A stretch of DNA of 41,105 nucleotides from an uncultured Gemmiger sp. (GTDB lineage: Bacteria; Bacillota; Clostridia; Oscillospirales; Ruminococcaceae), in assembly GCA_944382785.1 (NCBI GenBank), contig CALWNO010000023.1:1-41105 (forward strand), written 5' to 3'. Below, piece after piece: positions 7,363 to 15,236 of this stretch. A program made the position numbers and the translations under genes. Position 1 is the first letter of the stretch, and each line of letters begins with the position of its first letter. A model generated the notes under the pieces. It saw only the letters and a program-made list of their open reading frames with translations, was not told the origin of the DNA and searched no databases.

Positions 7363-7437
7363 TGGTTGGGCCGGCGAGGTTCGAACTCACGAATGGCGGA
7401 GTCAAAGTCCGCTGCCTTACCACTTGGCTACGGCCCA
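7363..7437 (-). tRNA. tRNA-Gln (TTG anticodon)
   Basis: Read on the - strand, the cloverleaf has acceptor TGGGCCG/CGGCCCA, an anticodon arm GCGGA-CTTTGAC-TCCGC with anticodon TTG, and a T arm with TTCGAAC. The discriminator is A and the CCA end is encoded (7363-7365). Confidence 0.96.
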
Positions 7438-7471
7438 GCAAAAGGCGGCAGAGACCGCCGAAATTGTTAAG

Positions 7472-7511
7472 AAAAAAGACCGCGCAGCTTTTTAAGGACT
7501 GTGCGGTCTTT
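7472..7511 (-). terminator. Terminator after tRNA-His
   Basis: A 13-bp stem (AAAGACCGCACAG with CTGCGCGGTCTTT on the - strand, one G-U pair) is followed by a T run. It separates the tRNA-Arg/tRNA-His unit from tRNA-Gln. Confidence 0.85.
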
Positions 7512-7513
7512 GG

Positions 7514-7591
7514 TGGGGTGCCTAGAGGGATTCGAACCCTCGGCCTCCAGAGCCACAATCTGGCGCGCTAACCAACTGCGCCATAGGCACC
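7514..7591 (-). tRNA. tRNA-His (GTG anticodon)
   Basis: The anticodon arm is CCAGA-TTGTGGC-TCTGG with anticodon GTG. The characteristic extra G at -1 (7591) faces discriminator C73, and the CCA end is encoded (7514-7516). Confidence 0.96.
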
Positions 7592-7598
7592 ATACATA

Positions 7599-7672
<74 letters not shown>

Positions 7673-7690
7673 GCATGGTTCTTGACCCCC

Positions 7691-7720
7691 TATATATCGG
7701 GAACAAGCTGCGTTTGTTAA
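7691..7720 (-). promoter_or_regulatory. Promoter of the tRNA-Arg/tRNA-His unit
   Basis: On the - strand TTAACA (7715-7720) and TATATA (7691-7696) are separated by 18 bases, and the tRNA starts about 19 bases downstream of the -10. A weak 7-bp inverted repeat (7707-7713 with 7729-7735) overlapping it may terminate asnB transcription. Confidence 0.55.
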
Positions 7721-7766
7721 TATACCATACGCAGCCTGAAAAGTCAAGACCTTGCTTAAAAAATCC

Positions 7767-9653
7767 TCAAACTTTTGCGGCATACACCCCTGCCGGCGGG
7801 GTGCTGTTCACGAAATACAGTTCATACCACAGAATAAAGGAGTAGATGCTCCAGATCTTGGTCATGTTCTTGGCATGGCCGGCCTTGTGGTCGTCCAGCA
7901 GACGGCAGATCTCCTTGACGTTAAAGAACTGCTCCGCCACCGGGCCGGTGAACTTTTCGTGCACCATGTCATAGTATTTGTCCTGTTTGAGCCAGTCGTT
8001 CAGCGGTACCGGGAAGCCCAGCTTCTTGCGATGGGCCACGCTCTCAGGCAGCTGCTTCAGAGCCGCACCCCGCAGGGCGATCTTGGTGTGTTCCTTATCG
8101 CAGCGGTAGCGGCGGGGAATGCTCAGCGCCACTTCCAGCATCTCCCGATCCAGGAAGGGCACCCGCAGCTCCAGGGAGTTGGCCATGCTCATCCGGTCGG
8201 CCTTGAGCAGGATATCGTACAGCATCCAGGTGTGCATATCCACCCACTGCAGCTGGGTGGGCTCATCCAGGCCCTGGACCTTGTCAAAATAGGGCTTGAA
8301 GAAGGTTTCGGGGGCGGGGTTGCCGTAGTTCTTTTTCAGATAGCGGTCCCGCTCCGCCGGGGACTCAAACACATAGTTGGCCCGCATATACCGCTCCCAG
8401 GGCTGACGGCCGCCCCGGACCAGGAAGTGCTGGCCCTTGAAGTAGGGCATTCTGGCTGCCGTATGGGAAAGGAACCTGCGCACAGCCTTGGGCACCTTGC
8501 GGCCGTAATCCTCAAAGTGTACGGCCTGGCAGTACATGGGATAGCCGCCGAAGAGCTCGTCGGCGCCCTCGCCGGAGAGCACCACCTTCACATACTTGCG
8601 GGCGTTCTGGGCCAGGAAGTACAGCGGCACCTCCGCCGGGTTGGGCATGGGTTCATCCAGATACCACTGAATCACCCGGTTGGCTTCAAAGAACTGGTCG
8701 GCGTCCACCTTGTTGGCGATGCTGGGCACCCCGATCTCCTTGCTGAATTCCTGGGCATAGGGCAGCTCGGAGTATTTTTCCTCCGAATACCCCACCGAGA
8801 AGCTCTTTACATGAGGGGTTCCCTTGGCCACCTCGTTGACCACAAAGCTGGAGTCCACACCGGAGGAGAGGAAGCAGCCCACCTCCACGTCGGCGATCTG
8901 ATGGGCGGCCACGCTCTCGGCAAAGGTGTCGGTGATCTTCTTTTCCCAGTCCTCCTGGGTCTTGGTCTCGTCGATGTGGTAGCGGATGTCGTAGTACCGC
9001 TCGATGGTCATTTCGCCATCATGCCAGGTGAACATGTGTGCGCCGGGCAGCTTGAACACATTCACGAACATGGTTTCCTCGTTGGGGATGTATTCAATGC
9101 TCAGGTATTCGGGCAGGCGCTTTTCGTTCAGCTCTTTCTTGAAGCCGGGATGGGCCAGGAAGCTCTTGATCTCGCTGCCGAAGAGCAGCAGCCCGTTCAC
9201 ATTATAGTAGTAGAAGGGTTTGATGCCGAAGATGTCCCGGGCGCCGAACATGGTTTTGGTGTTCCGGTCCCAGATCACAAAGGTGAACATGCCCCGCAGC
9301 TTGGCGGGCAGTTCCTTGCCCCACTGCTCATAGCCGTGGAGCAGCACCTCGGTGTCCGAATGGGTCTTGAAGGTATGGCCTGCGGCTTCCAGGTCGGCGC
9401 GCAGGGTCTGGAAGTTGTAGATCTCGCCGTTGAAGATGACCACCAGGCTCTCATCCTCATTGTACATGGGTTGGCGGCCGCCCTCCAGGTCGATGATGGA
9501 CAGGCGGCGGTGGCCCAGAGCCACCTGGTCGTCCACAAAATAGCCTTCCCCGTCGGGGCCGCGGTAGGTGATCAGGTCCGCCATGGCCTTGACGGTGGCC
9601 CGGGCGGTCTCGGCGTCATGTTTGCGTTCGGCAAAGCCGGTGATACCACACAT
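7767..9653 (-). CDS. asnB: Asparagine synthase, glutamine-hydrolysing (copy 1)
   Basis: A 628-residue glutamine amidotransferase/ligase. The class II glutaminase domain begins with Cys2 (MCGITGF), has TYRGPDGEG, the RLSIIDLEGG strand and FNGEIYN. The ATP-dependent ligase domain has the pyrophosphate loop FLSSGVDSS, the LSGEGADELFGGY segment and LLKADRMSMANSLELRVPFLD. The start at 9653 is fixed by the need for Cys2 and by AGAGGAGG before it; the longer open frame upstream overlaps the neighbouring gene. It lies 20 bases after the ATP-grasp ligase gene and is transcribed with it. Family members make asparagine or amidate carboxylates of peptidoglycan (diaminopimelate, D-aspartate); the neighbourhood favours a wall role for one of the two copies here. 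A close paralogue is encoded divergently at 11187. Confidence 0.93.
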   Translation of the reverse strand: MCGITGFAERKHDAETARATVKAMADLITYRGPDGEGYFVDDQVALGHRRLSIIDLEGGRQPMYNEDESLVVIFNGEIYNFQTLRADLEAAGHTFKTHSDTEVLLHGYEQWGKELPAKLRGMFTFVIWDRNTKTMFGARDIFGIKPFYYYNVNGLLLFGSEIKSFLAHPGFKKELNEKRLPEYLSIEYIPNEETMFVNVFKLPGAHMFTWHDGEMTIERYYDIRYHIDETKTQEDWEKKITDTFAESVAAHQIADVEVGCFLSSGVDSSFVVNEVAKGTPHVKSFSVGYSEEKYSELPYAQEFSKEIGVPSIANKVDADQFFEANRVIQWYLDEPMPNPAEVPLYFLAQNARKYVKVVLSGEGADELFGGYPMYCQAVHFEDYGRKVPKAVRRFLSHTAARMPYFKGQHFLVRGGRQPWERYMRANYVFESPAERDRYLKKNYGNPAPETFFKPYFDKVQGLDEPTQLQWVDMHTWMLYDILLKADRMSMANSLELRVPFLDREMLEVALSIPRRYRCDKEHTKIALRGAALKQLPESVAHRKKLGFPVPLNDWLKQDKYYDMVHEKFTGPVAEQFFNVKEICRLLDDHKAGHAKNMTKIWSIYSFILWYELYFVNSTPPAGVYAAKV

Positions 9654-9673
9654 GGATGTTATCCTCCTCTGTG

Positions 9674-10909
9674 TCAGTCGGTCAGACCCTTGTTGCCGTA
9701 ATAGCGGGCGGTCTTGCGGTAGTAGTTCAGCTGGCTGCGCAGATACCACAGCCCCCGTTTGAGGCTGCGGTCCTCCTTACAGTAGAGCTGGTGGGCACAG
9801 CGGCCCTGCTTTTTCAGCCGGGCGGCGGTGGCCAGCAACGTTTCGTCTTTCAGGTATTTGCGGATGACGCCGTAGGGGGCGATCATCCACAGGCTCTCGG
9901 TGTCGGCGATGGTGAAGCCGGTGTCCTTGCCTTCCAGCACGTCCTCCACCAGCCAGCGGGCCAGGTTGTAGCCCGCGGCGGTGACAAAGTAGCTGGAACG
10001 GCCCTGGCGGGGATTCATCTCAAAGAGTTTGTATTCCCCGGTGCGGGTGTCGTACTTCATATCAAAGTTGGCATAGCCCACCCAGCCCACATCTTGCAGG
10101 AAGGCACGCATCCGCTCCAGCAGGGCGGAATCGTTGATGGCCGGGGCGGACAGGATGGCCGCATAGTTGCCGATTCCCTCGGGGGTCTGCTCCTCCAGCA
10201 GAGGGCGGCCCAGGGCCATCAGATGGACCTTGCCGTCCAGGCCGCAGTAGGCGTTGAGCACCCGCATGCAGTTGTCGTCCCCGGGGATGTACTCCTGCAG
10301 GATCAAATCGTCCTGGTAGGAACTGCCGTAGATGGCCGCGGTGATGGCGTCGTACTCCGCCCGGTCATGGGCCAGGAACACCTTCTTCTTGTGGGGGAAG
10401 GAGCAGTTCCAGTAGGCCGGGGAATTGCTGGCCTTGATGATGACCGGAAAATCAAAGGGAAAATCGGCGTTTTTGTAGTTCTGCGCGGTGCAGGTGGCCG
10501 TTTTCGGGTAAGAAAGCCCGTGTGCGGCACAAGCCTTATAAAAGTTGTCTTTTATGTCAAGATCCAGCACGGTTTGCAGTTCCGGGCAGGCAAAATGAAA
10601 ATAGGGTTCCAGTTCCTTGCGGTGGCGGGCCATGAGAATGGTGTAGCCGTCGGCGCAGGAGACCAGCAGCAGGGGGCAGTTCTTGTAATCGCGGGCCTTG
10701 GCGTAGTCTACCAGGGTGCGCACAAAGACATCGTCCTTTTCCAGGTCCGGCTCACACACGGCGATGCGCACCAGGCGGGTGTTGCGGCAGGCCACCAGGA
10801 CCCCCTTGCAGACGGCGTCACTGACGACCCCGTATTGGGTATAAAAGCTGCGGGCCATGCCGTAGACGTTGGCGTCACTGCCCAGCAGCACCGGTTGAAA
10901 TTTCAGCAT
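9674..10909 (-). CDS. ATP-grasp carboxylate-amine ligase, D-aspartate ligase-like
   Basis: A 411-residue ATP-grasp enzyme. The N-terminal lobe starts PVLLGSDANVYGMARSF, which I recognise as the opening of D-aspartate ligases of the enterococcal/lactococcal Asl type. The ATP-grasp core follows, with VIIKAS (156-161), LQEYIPGDD (204-212) and the metal-binding LFEMNPRQGRSS (295-306). Asl enzymes add D-Asp to the epsilon-amine of the third residue of the peptidoglycan stem, and a partner of the asparagine synthase family amidates it to D-Asn. The gene is first in an operon with asnB copy 1 and divergent from asnB copy 2-murE, which fits a cell-wall role. The assignment is from memory of the family and not from an alignment; other ATP-grasp peptide ligases are possible. 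No aspartate racemase gene is in the window. Confidence 0.7.
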   Translation of the reverse strand: MLKFQPVLLGSDANVYGMARSFYTQYGVVSDAVCKGVLVACRNTRLVRIAVCEPDLEKDDVFVRTLVDYAKARDYKNCPLLLVSCADGYTILMARHRKELEPYFHFACPELQTVLDLDIKDNFYKACAAHGLSYPKTATCTAQNYKNADFPFDFPVIIKASNSPAYWNCSFPHKKKVFLAHDRAEYDAITAAIYGSSYQDDLILQEYIPGDDNCMRVLNAYCGLDGKVHLMALGRPLLEEQTPEGIGNYAAILSAPAINDSALLERMRAFLQDVGWVGYANFDMKYDTRTGEYKLFEMNPRQGRSSYFVTAAGYNLARWLVEDVLEGKDTGFTIADTESLWMIAPYGVIRKYLKDETLLATAARLKKQGRCAHQLYCKEDRSLKRGLWYLRSQLNYYRKTARYYGNKGLTD

Positions 10910-10950
10910 AGGAAAGCCTCTTTATTCATACAGATGGTATATTCCTGCTT

Positions 10951-10980
10951 ATTTTACGTCCAAAGCGGTGTCCTTGTCAA
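10951..10980 (-). promoter_or_regulatory. Promoter of the ATP-grasp ligase - asnB operon
   Basis: On the - strand a consensus TTGACA (10975-10980) is followed after 18 bases by TAAAAT (10951-10956). The start codon lies 42 bases beyond the -10. Confidence 0.65.
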
Positions 10981-11134
10981 TCGGTTTTGCCCCCGTGGCG
11001 GGCTGCAAAACAGGAGCCGCCCGCCCTTACAGTATGCGCTGCAGCGTCCAAAGGTATCACCTGTTTTCCCGTCTTTTCCCACACTTTTACATTCTTTTGC
11101 GGGGTTCAGGCTTTTCTTTTTGAGGTGATCTGTG

Positions 11135-11140
11135 TATAAT
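11135..11140 (+). promoter_or_regulatory. -10 element of the asnB-murE operon
   Basis: A perfect TATAAT lies 47 bases before the asnB start, with no good -35 at 16-18 bases (only TTTTCT). The weak -35 suggests activator dependence or low basal activity. The rest of the 277-base divergent region shows no gene. Confidence 0.5.
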
Positions 11141-11186
11141 ATAGGGTATCGAAAATCAAACGGCACCCTAAGGAAAGGGAAAGTAT

Positions 11187-13016
11187 ATGTGCGGAATCGT
11201 TGGATTTGTGGGCGCGCGGGATGATGCGCGCGAGGTTTTGCAGGCCATGATGGACCTGATCGCCCACCGCGGACCGGACGGCCAGGGCCAGTTTCTGGAA
11301 GGTCCGGCGGCGTTGGGCCAGCGGCGGCTTTCCATCATCGACCTGGAGGGCGGCCGCCAGCCCATGTACAATGAGGATGAAAACCTGGTGGTGGTCTTTA
11401 ACGGCGAGATCTACAACTTCCAGTCCCTGACCGAGGAACTGCGGGCCGCCGGCCATACCTTTGCCACCCGGTCGGACACCGAAGTCCTGCTCCACGGCTA
11501 CGAGGAGTGGGGCAAGGGAATGCTGGACCGGCTGCGGGGCATGTTCACCTTCGCTTTGTGGGACCGGCGGGAGAAAACCCTGCTGCTGGCCCGGGACCAT
11601 TTCGGCATCAAACCCCTGTACTACTACCAGAACGAGGCGGGCGAACTGCTCTTCGGCAGTGAGATCAAGAGCTTTCTGGCCCACCCGGGCTTCCACAAGG
11701 AGCTCAACGAGGACCAGCTCTCCCTGTACCTCTCTTACCAGTTCTCCCCCGGGGAGAACACCTTCTTCAAGGGCGTGAAAAAACTCATGCCTGCCCACTG
11801 GCTGGAATGGAAGGACGGCCAGGTGACGGTGCAGCGGTACTGGCGCCCCGAGTTCAAGCCCGACGACGAGCCCACCCTGCAGGAGTGGGAGAAGGCCATC
11901 AGCGACGCCATGCAGGAGAGTGTGACCGCCCACAAGATCGCCGACGTGGAGGTGGGCAGCTTCCTTTCCTCCGGGGTGGATTCCAGCTATATGGCTGCTC
12001 TGGCCAAGGTGGATAAGACCTTCACCGTGGGCTTTGCCAACAAGCAGTACGATGAGACCGATTATGCCACCGAGTTTTCCCAGCATATCGGGGTCAAGAA
12101 CTACGCCTACCGCATCACCCCCGAGGAGTACTGGGCCAATCTGGGCCGCATCCAATATCACATGGATGAGCCTCTGGCCGACGCCGCCAGCGTGGCTCTC
12201 TACTTCGTCAACCGGGAAGCCGCCAAACAGGTCAAGGTCTGTCTGTCCGGCGAGGGTGCGGACGAATTCTTCGGCGGATACAACATTTATAAAGAGCCTT
12301 TCACCGTGAGCTGGTACGACCATCTGCCCCTGTGGCTGCGCCGCAGCGTGGGCGCGGTGGCCAACCTGCTGCCCCCGGTGCCGGGCATCAACTTCCTGGT
12401 TCGCCGGGGCCGCCCGCTGGAAGAGCGGTACATCGGCAACACCAACCTCATGGGCGAGCGCCGCAAGCGCAAGCTGATGAAGCACTACACCGGCAAATGC
12501 AAGCCCACCGACATCTCCCGCCCCTTCTTTGAGATGACCAAAGGCCAGGACCCGGTGACCCGGATGGAATACTGCGACCTGAACCTGTGGATGGTGGGAG
12601 ACATTCTGCTCAAGGCCGACAAGATGAGCATGGCCAACTCCCTGGAACTGCGGGTGCCCTTCCTGGACCGCCGGGTGTTCGACCTGGCCTGCCGCATCCC
12701 CACAAAGTGCAAGGTCAACGCCCAGCAGACCAAGATCGCCATGCGGGGCGCCGCCGAAATGACCATTCCGGCCAAGACGGCGGACAAGAAAAAGCTGGGT
12801 TTCCCTGTTCCGGTGCGGGCCTGGCTGCGGGAAGAAAAGTACGCTGCCATCCTGCGGGAGGCCTTTGCCACTCCGGCGGCGGAACAGTTCTTCAACACCA
12901 AGGAACTGAACCGCATGCTGGACCAGCATGTCAGCGGCAAGCGGGACAACTGGCGCCAGCTTTGGTGTGTGTTTATCTTCCTTGTCTGGTACGATGAATA
13001 TTTTGTAAAGAGGTGA
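11187..13016 (+). CDS. asnB: Asparagine synthase family amidotransferase (copy 2)
   Basis: A 609-residue paralogue of the - strand copy at 7767. It has Cys2 (MCGIVGF), AHRGPDGQG, RLSIIDLEGG and FNGEIYN in the glutaminase domain, then FLSSGVDSSYM, LSGEGADEFFGGY and LLKADKMSMANSLELRVPFLD in the ligase domain. The two copies share long identical blocks, for example GGRQPMYNEDE and LLFGSEIKSFLAHPGF, so they come from duplication. This copy is followed seven bases later by murE, whose ribosome-binding site overlaps its end. Known relatives include AsnB of Bacillus subtilis and LtsA of Corynebacterium glutamicum, which amidate diaminopimelate in the wall. Coupling to murE makes a wall substrate plausible here, while the other copy could make free asparagine or amidate D-Asp; sequence alone cannot decide. 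Confidence 0.92.
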   Translation: MCGIVGFVGARDDAREVLQAMMDLIAHRGPDGQGQFLEGPAALGQRRLSIIDLEGGRQPMYNEDENLVVVFNGEIYNFQSLTEELRAAGHTFATRSDTEVLLHGYEEWGKGMLDRLRGMFTFALWDRREKTLLLARDHFGIKPLYYYQNEAGELLFGSEIKSFLAHPGFHKELNEDQLSLYLSYQFSPGENTFFKGVKKLMPAHWLEWKDGQVTVQRYWRPEFKPDDEPTLQEWEKAISDAMQESVTAHKIADVEVGSFLSSGVDSSYMAALAKVDKTFTVGFANKQYDETDYATEFSQHIGVKNYAYRITPEEYWANLGRIQYHMDEPLADAASVALYFVNREAAKQVKVCLSGEGADEFFGGYNIYKEPFTVSWYDHLPLWLRRSVGAVANLLPPVPGINFLVRRGRPLEERYIGNTNLMGERRKRKLMKHYTGKCKPTDISRPFFEMTKGQDPVTRMEYCDLNLWMVGDILLKADKMSMANSLELRVPFLDRRVFDLACRIPTKCKVNAQQTKIAMRGAAEMTIPAKTADKKKLGFPVPVRAWLREEKYAAILREAFATPAAEQFFNTKELNRMLDQHVSGKRDNWRQLWCVFIFLVWYDEYFVKR

Positions 13017-13023
13017 AGGGCCG

Positions 13024-14520
13024 ATGCTGCTCAAACAATTGCTGAAAGGTCTGCGCTATCAGGTAGTGCAGGGCACCCTGCATGTCGAAGTGGCCGACAT
13101 CTTCTATGATTCGCGCAAAGTGACCACGGGTGGACTGTTCGTCTGCATTGTGGGCACCCAGCGCGACAGCCACGACTATGCCGCCGATGTGGTGGAAAAG
13201 GGCGCCGCCGTGCTGGTCATCCAGCATGACCTGGCCCCCGGTGTGCTGGAAAGCATGCCCCATGTGACGGTGCTGAAATTTGACAACACCCGCTACGCCA
13301 TGGCCACGTTGTCCGCCGCCTATTTCGGCCATCCCGCTGACGAGATGACCATGATCGGGGTGACCGGCACCAAGGGCAAGACAACCACCACCCACATGAT
13401 CCGGTCGGTGCTGACAGCCGCCGGGCACAAGACCGGTATGGTGGGCACCAACGGGGTGTACTATCCCGGCCACCACTACGACCTGAACAACACCACCCCC
13501 GAAAGCTACGAGCTGCAGAAGATCCTGCGCCAGCTGGCTGATGCCGGGTGTGACGCCTGCGTGATGGAGGTATCCAGCCAGGGTCTGATGATGGACCGGG
13601 TGGCGGGCATCCACTACCGGGTGGGGGTGTTCACCAACCTGTACCCCGACCACATCGGTCCCGGGGAGCATTCCAGCTTTGAGGAGTACCGCAGCTGGAA
13701 GGGCCAGCTGTTCCAGCGGTGCGACATCGGCGTGGTGAATGCCGACGACGAGAACACCGAGGCCCTGCTGGAAGGTCACACCTGTGACCTCATCACCTAC
13801 GGCATCGACAAGCCCGCCGACTACCGGGCCGGGCAGGAATACCGGCTGCTGCGCAGCAAGACCATGCTGGGGGTGGAGTTCATCCTCACCGAGCCGGACG
13901 GCCACACCCTGGATGTACAGGTGGCCATGCCGGGCCGGTTCAGCATCTACAACGCCCTGGCCACCATCGGGGTGGGCAAGGCGCTGGGTCTGGCCGACGA
14001 CCCCATCCACCAGGGTCTGCGGGACACGGTGGTCAAGGGCCGGGTGGAACTGGTGCCCATCAGCCACCACTTTACCATCCTCATCGACTACGCCCACAAC
14101 GAAGCCGCCACCGAGAGCCTGATGGAAACGCTGAAAGCCTACAACCCTCACCGGATGGTGGTGGTGTTCGGCTGCGGCGGCAACCGGAGCAAGCTGCGCC
14201 GGTACGGCATGGGCGAGGTCTGCTCCAAGATGGCTGATTTTCTCATCCTCACCGAGGACAACAACCGGTTTGAGAAGGTGGAGGACATCATCGCCGACAT
14301 CAAGGAGGGCATCGCCAAGGGCAATCCCAACGTGCCCTATGTGGAAATCCCCGACCGGCTGGACGCCCTGCACTATGCCATCGACCACGCCGAGGAAGGC
14401 GACCTGATCGCGGTCATCGGCAAGGGTCACGAGGCATACCGGGACCGGGAAGGCGTCAAGACCCCCTTCCTGGAGCGGGAGCTCATTGAGGAATACGCCG
14501 CCGAAAAGGGCATCGACTGA
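13024..14520 (+). CDS. murE: MurE-family UDP-MurNAc-tripeptide ligase
   Basis: A 498-residue Mur ligase that adds the third stem-peptide residue to UDP-MurNAc-L-Ala-D-Glu in the cytoplasm. Three domains are visible: an N-terminal UDP-binding lobe (DIFYDSRKVTTGGLF), the ATPase domain with P-loop GTKGKTTTT (115-123) and the lysine expected to be carbamylated (Lys226 in YRSWKGQLF), and the C-terminal domain with VFGCGGNRSKLRR. The motif that recognises the third residue is D412-N-N-R415 where DAP-type enzymes have DNPR and lysine-type enzymes often DNPA; the Arg is kept but the Pro is Asn. DYAHNEAA replaces the usual DYAHTPD, as in second MurE paralogues of some Clostridia (from memory). It forms an operon with asnB copy 2. 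Confidence 0.9.
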   Translation: MLLKQLLKGLRYQVVQGTLHVEVADIFYDSRKVTTGGLFVCIVGTQRDSHDYAADVVEKGAAVLVIQHDLAPGVLESMPHVTVLKFDNTRYAMATLSAAYFGHPADEMTMIGVTGTKGKTTTTHMIRSVLTAAGHKTGMVGTNGVYYPGHHYDLNNTTPESYELQKILRQLADAGCDACVMEVSSQGLMMDRVAGIHYRVGVFTNLYPDHIGPGEHSSFEEYRSWKGQLFQRCDIGVVNADDENTEALLEGHTCDLITYGIDKPADYRAGQEYRLLRSKTMLGVEFILTEPDGHTLDVQVAMPGRFSIYNALATIGVGKALGLADDPIHQGLRDTVVKGRVELVPISHHFTILIDYAHNEAATESLMETLKAYNPHRMVVVFGCGGNRSKLRRYGMGEVCSKMADFLILTEDNNRFEKVEDIIADIKEGIAKGNPNVPYVEIPDRLDALHYAIDHAEEGDLIAVIGKGHEAYRDREGVKTPFLERELIEEYAAEKGID

Positions 14521-14533
14521 GTACACAAAATAC

Positions 14534-14580
14534 AACCGGCGCGGAGAAAGCTGTCTGGCCTTCTCCGCGCCGGTTTGTTT
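14534..14580. terminator. Bidirectional terminator between murE and the CYTH gene
   Basis: A 14-bp stem ACCGGCGCGGAGAA / TTCTCCGCGCCGGT with a 12-base loop is followed by TTGTTTT. An A-rich stretch on the left lets it serve the convergent - strand gene too. Confidence 0.88.
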
Positions 14581-14595
14581 TCTATACTCTTGTTA

Positions 14596-15090
14596 TCAGC
14601 CCCGGGTCTGCTCCCAGTATTCTCCCATACTGGCCCCCTTCCGGCCGGTGACCTCGTCGGTGAGGTAGCTTTCCAGCCCGACATCCGCCGGAGTCCAGCA
14701 GTGGGCGGTCTCCTCATCGGGGTATTCCACCTCGGCATACATAAAATGTCCCGGCAGGCCCGGGTCCACCTCGTTCACTTCCAGATGCAGGCCATCGGGC
14801 AGAGCATAGGTGCGCCGCTCCTTCCGGATCAGGGGTTTGCCGATGAGGTCCTCCAGCTTGGCAAAGAGGTCGGCGTCGATCTCGGTCTCGATCTCCTGGC
14901 GGCTCATGCCGGAGGGGTCGGGCGCACCTTTGAAGCAGAGCACCAGGTCCGTGGGACCGCCCTGCAGTGCCTCCCGCCGGATGCGCACGGTGGGACGAAC
15001 ACTGATATACCCCTGGTCCATGCGATACACCTGTTCCGGTTCCAGCCCCCGGGGCCAGCCGGTCACCATCCATTTGCGCTCGATTTCCAT
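14596..15090 (-). CDS. CYTH-domain triphosphate tunnel metalloenzyme
   Basis: A 164-residue protein that starts with the hallmark MEIERKW (ExExK motif). Such beta-tunnel enzymes hydrolyse inorganic tripolyphosphate or organic triphosphates with Mg or Mn. The later strands show the expected basic and acidic pattern: TVRIRRE, LCFKG, EIETEID, RRTYAL, HLEVNEVD and YAEVEYPDEE. The length equals that of single-domain bacterial members such as the Clostridium thermocellum type. The start is set by the motif at the extreme N-terminus, 15090, and fits the family. It shares a promoter region with the divergent membrane protein gene. The physiological substrate is unknown. Confidence 0.88.
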   Translation of the reverse strand: MEIERKWMVTGWPRGLEPEQVYRMDQGYISVRPTVRIRREALQGGPTDLVLCFKGAPDPSGMSRQEIETEIDADLFAKLEDLIGKPLIRKERRTYALPDGLHLEVNEVDPGLPGHFMYAEVEYPDEETAHCWTPADVGLESYLTDEVTGRKGASMGEYWEQTRG

Positions 15091-15140
15091 GCCTGTTCCC
15101 TGCCTTTTTGTGAAATTGGGGCGGTGTGGCCGCCGGGAAC

Positions 15141-15170
15141 AGTATACCATGCTTGCGCCGGTCCCGGCAA
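15141..15170 (-). promoter_or_regulatory. Promoter of the CYTH gene (overlaps a divergent promoter)
   Basis: On the - strand TTGCCG (15165-15170) and an extended -10 TGGTATACT (TATACT at 15141-15146) are 18 bases apart. The -35 lies inside the spacer of the + strand promoter at 15153-15181. Confidence 0.6.
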
Positions 15171-15181
15171 GCGGGTATAAT
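15153..15181 (+). promoter_or_regulatory. Promoter of the polytopic membrane protein gene
   Basis: TTGCGC (15153-15158) and TATAAT (15176-15181) are 17 bases apart. GCTTGC and GCAAGC (15151-15156 and 15167-15172) form a dyad that covers the -35 elements of both divergent promoters. Confidence 0.65.
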
Positions 15182-15236
15182 GGTAGAAAAGCTGCGGCAT
15201 GCCGCAAAACGACATCTAGAAAAGAGAGTTTTTTTC

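Noticed and set aside
7440-7475. Small hairpin GGCGG/CCGCC between tRNA-His and tRNA-Gln as a further terminator
   Set aside because: The stem is short and a much better terminator lies next to it at 7472-7511.
7752-9701. A 649-codon + strand frame opposite asnB
   Set aside because: The - strand product has every asparagine synthase motif; the + frame has none and a typical antisense composition.
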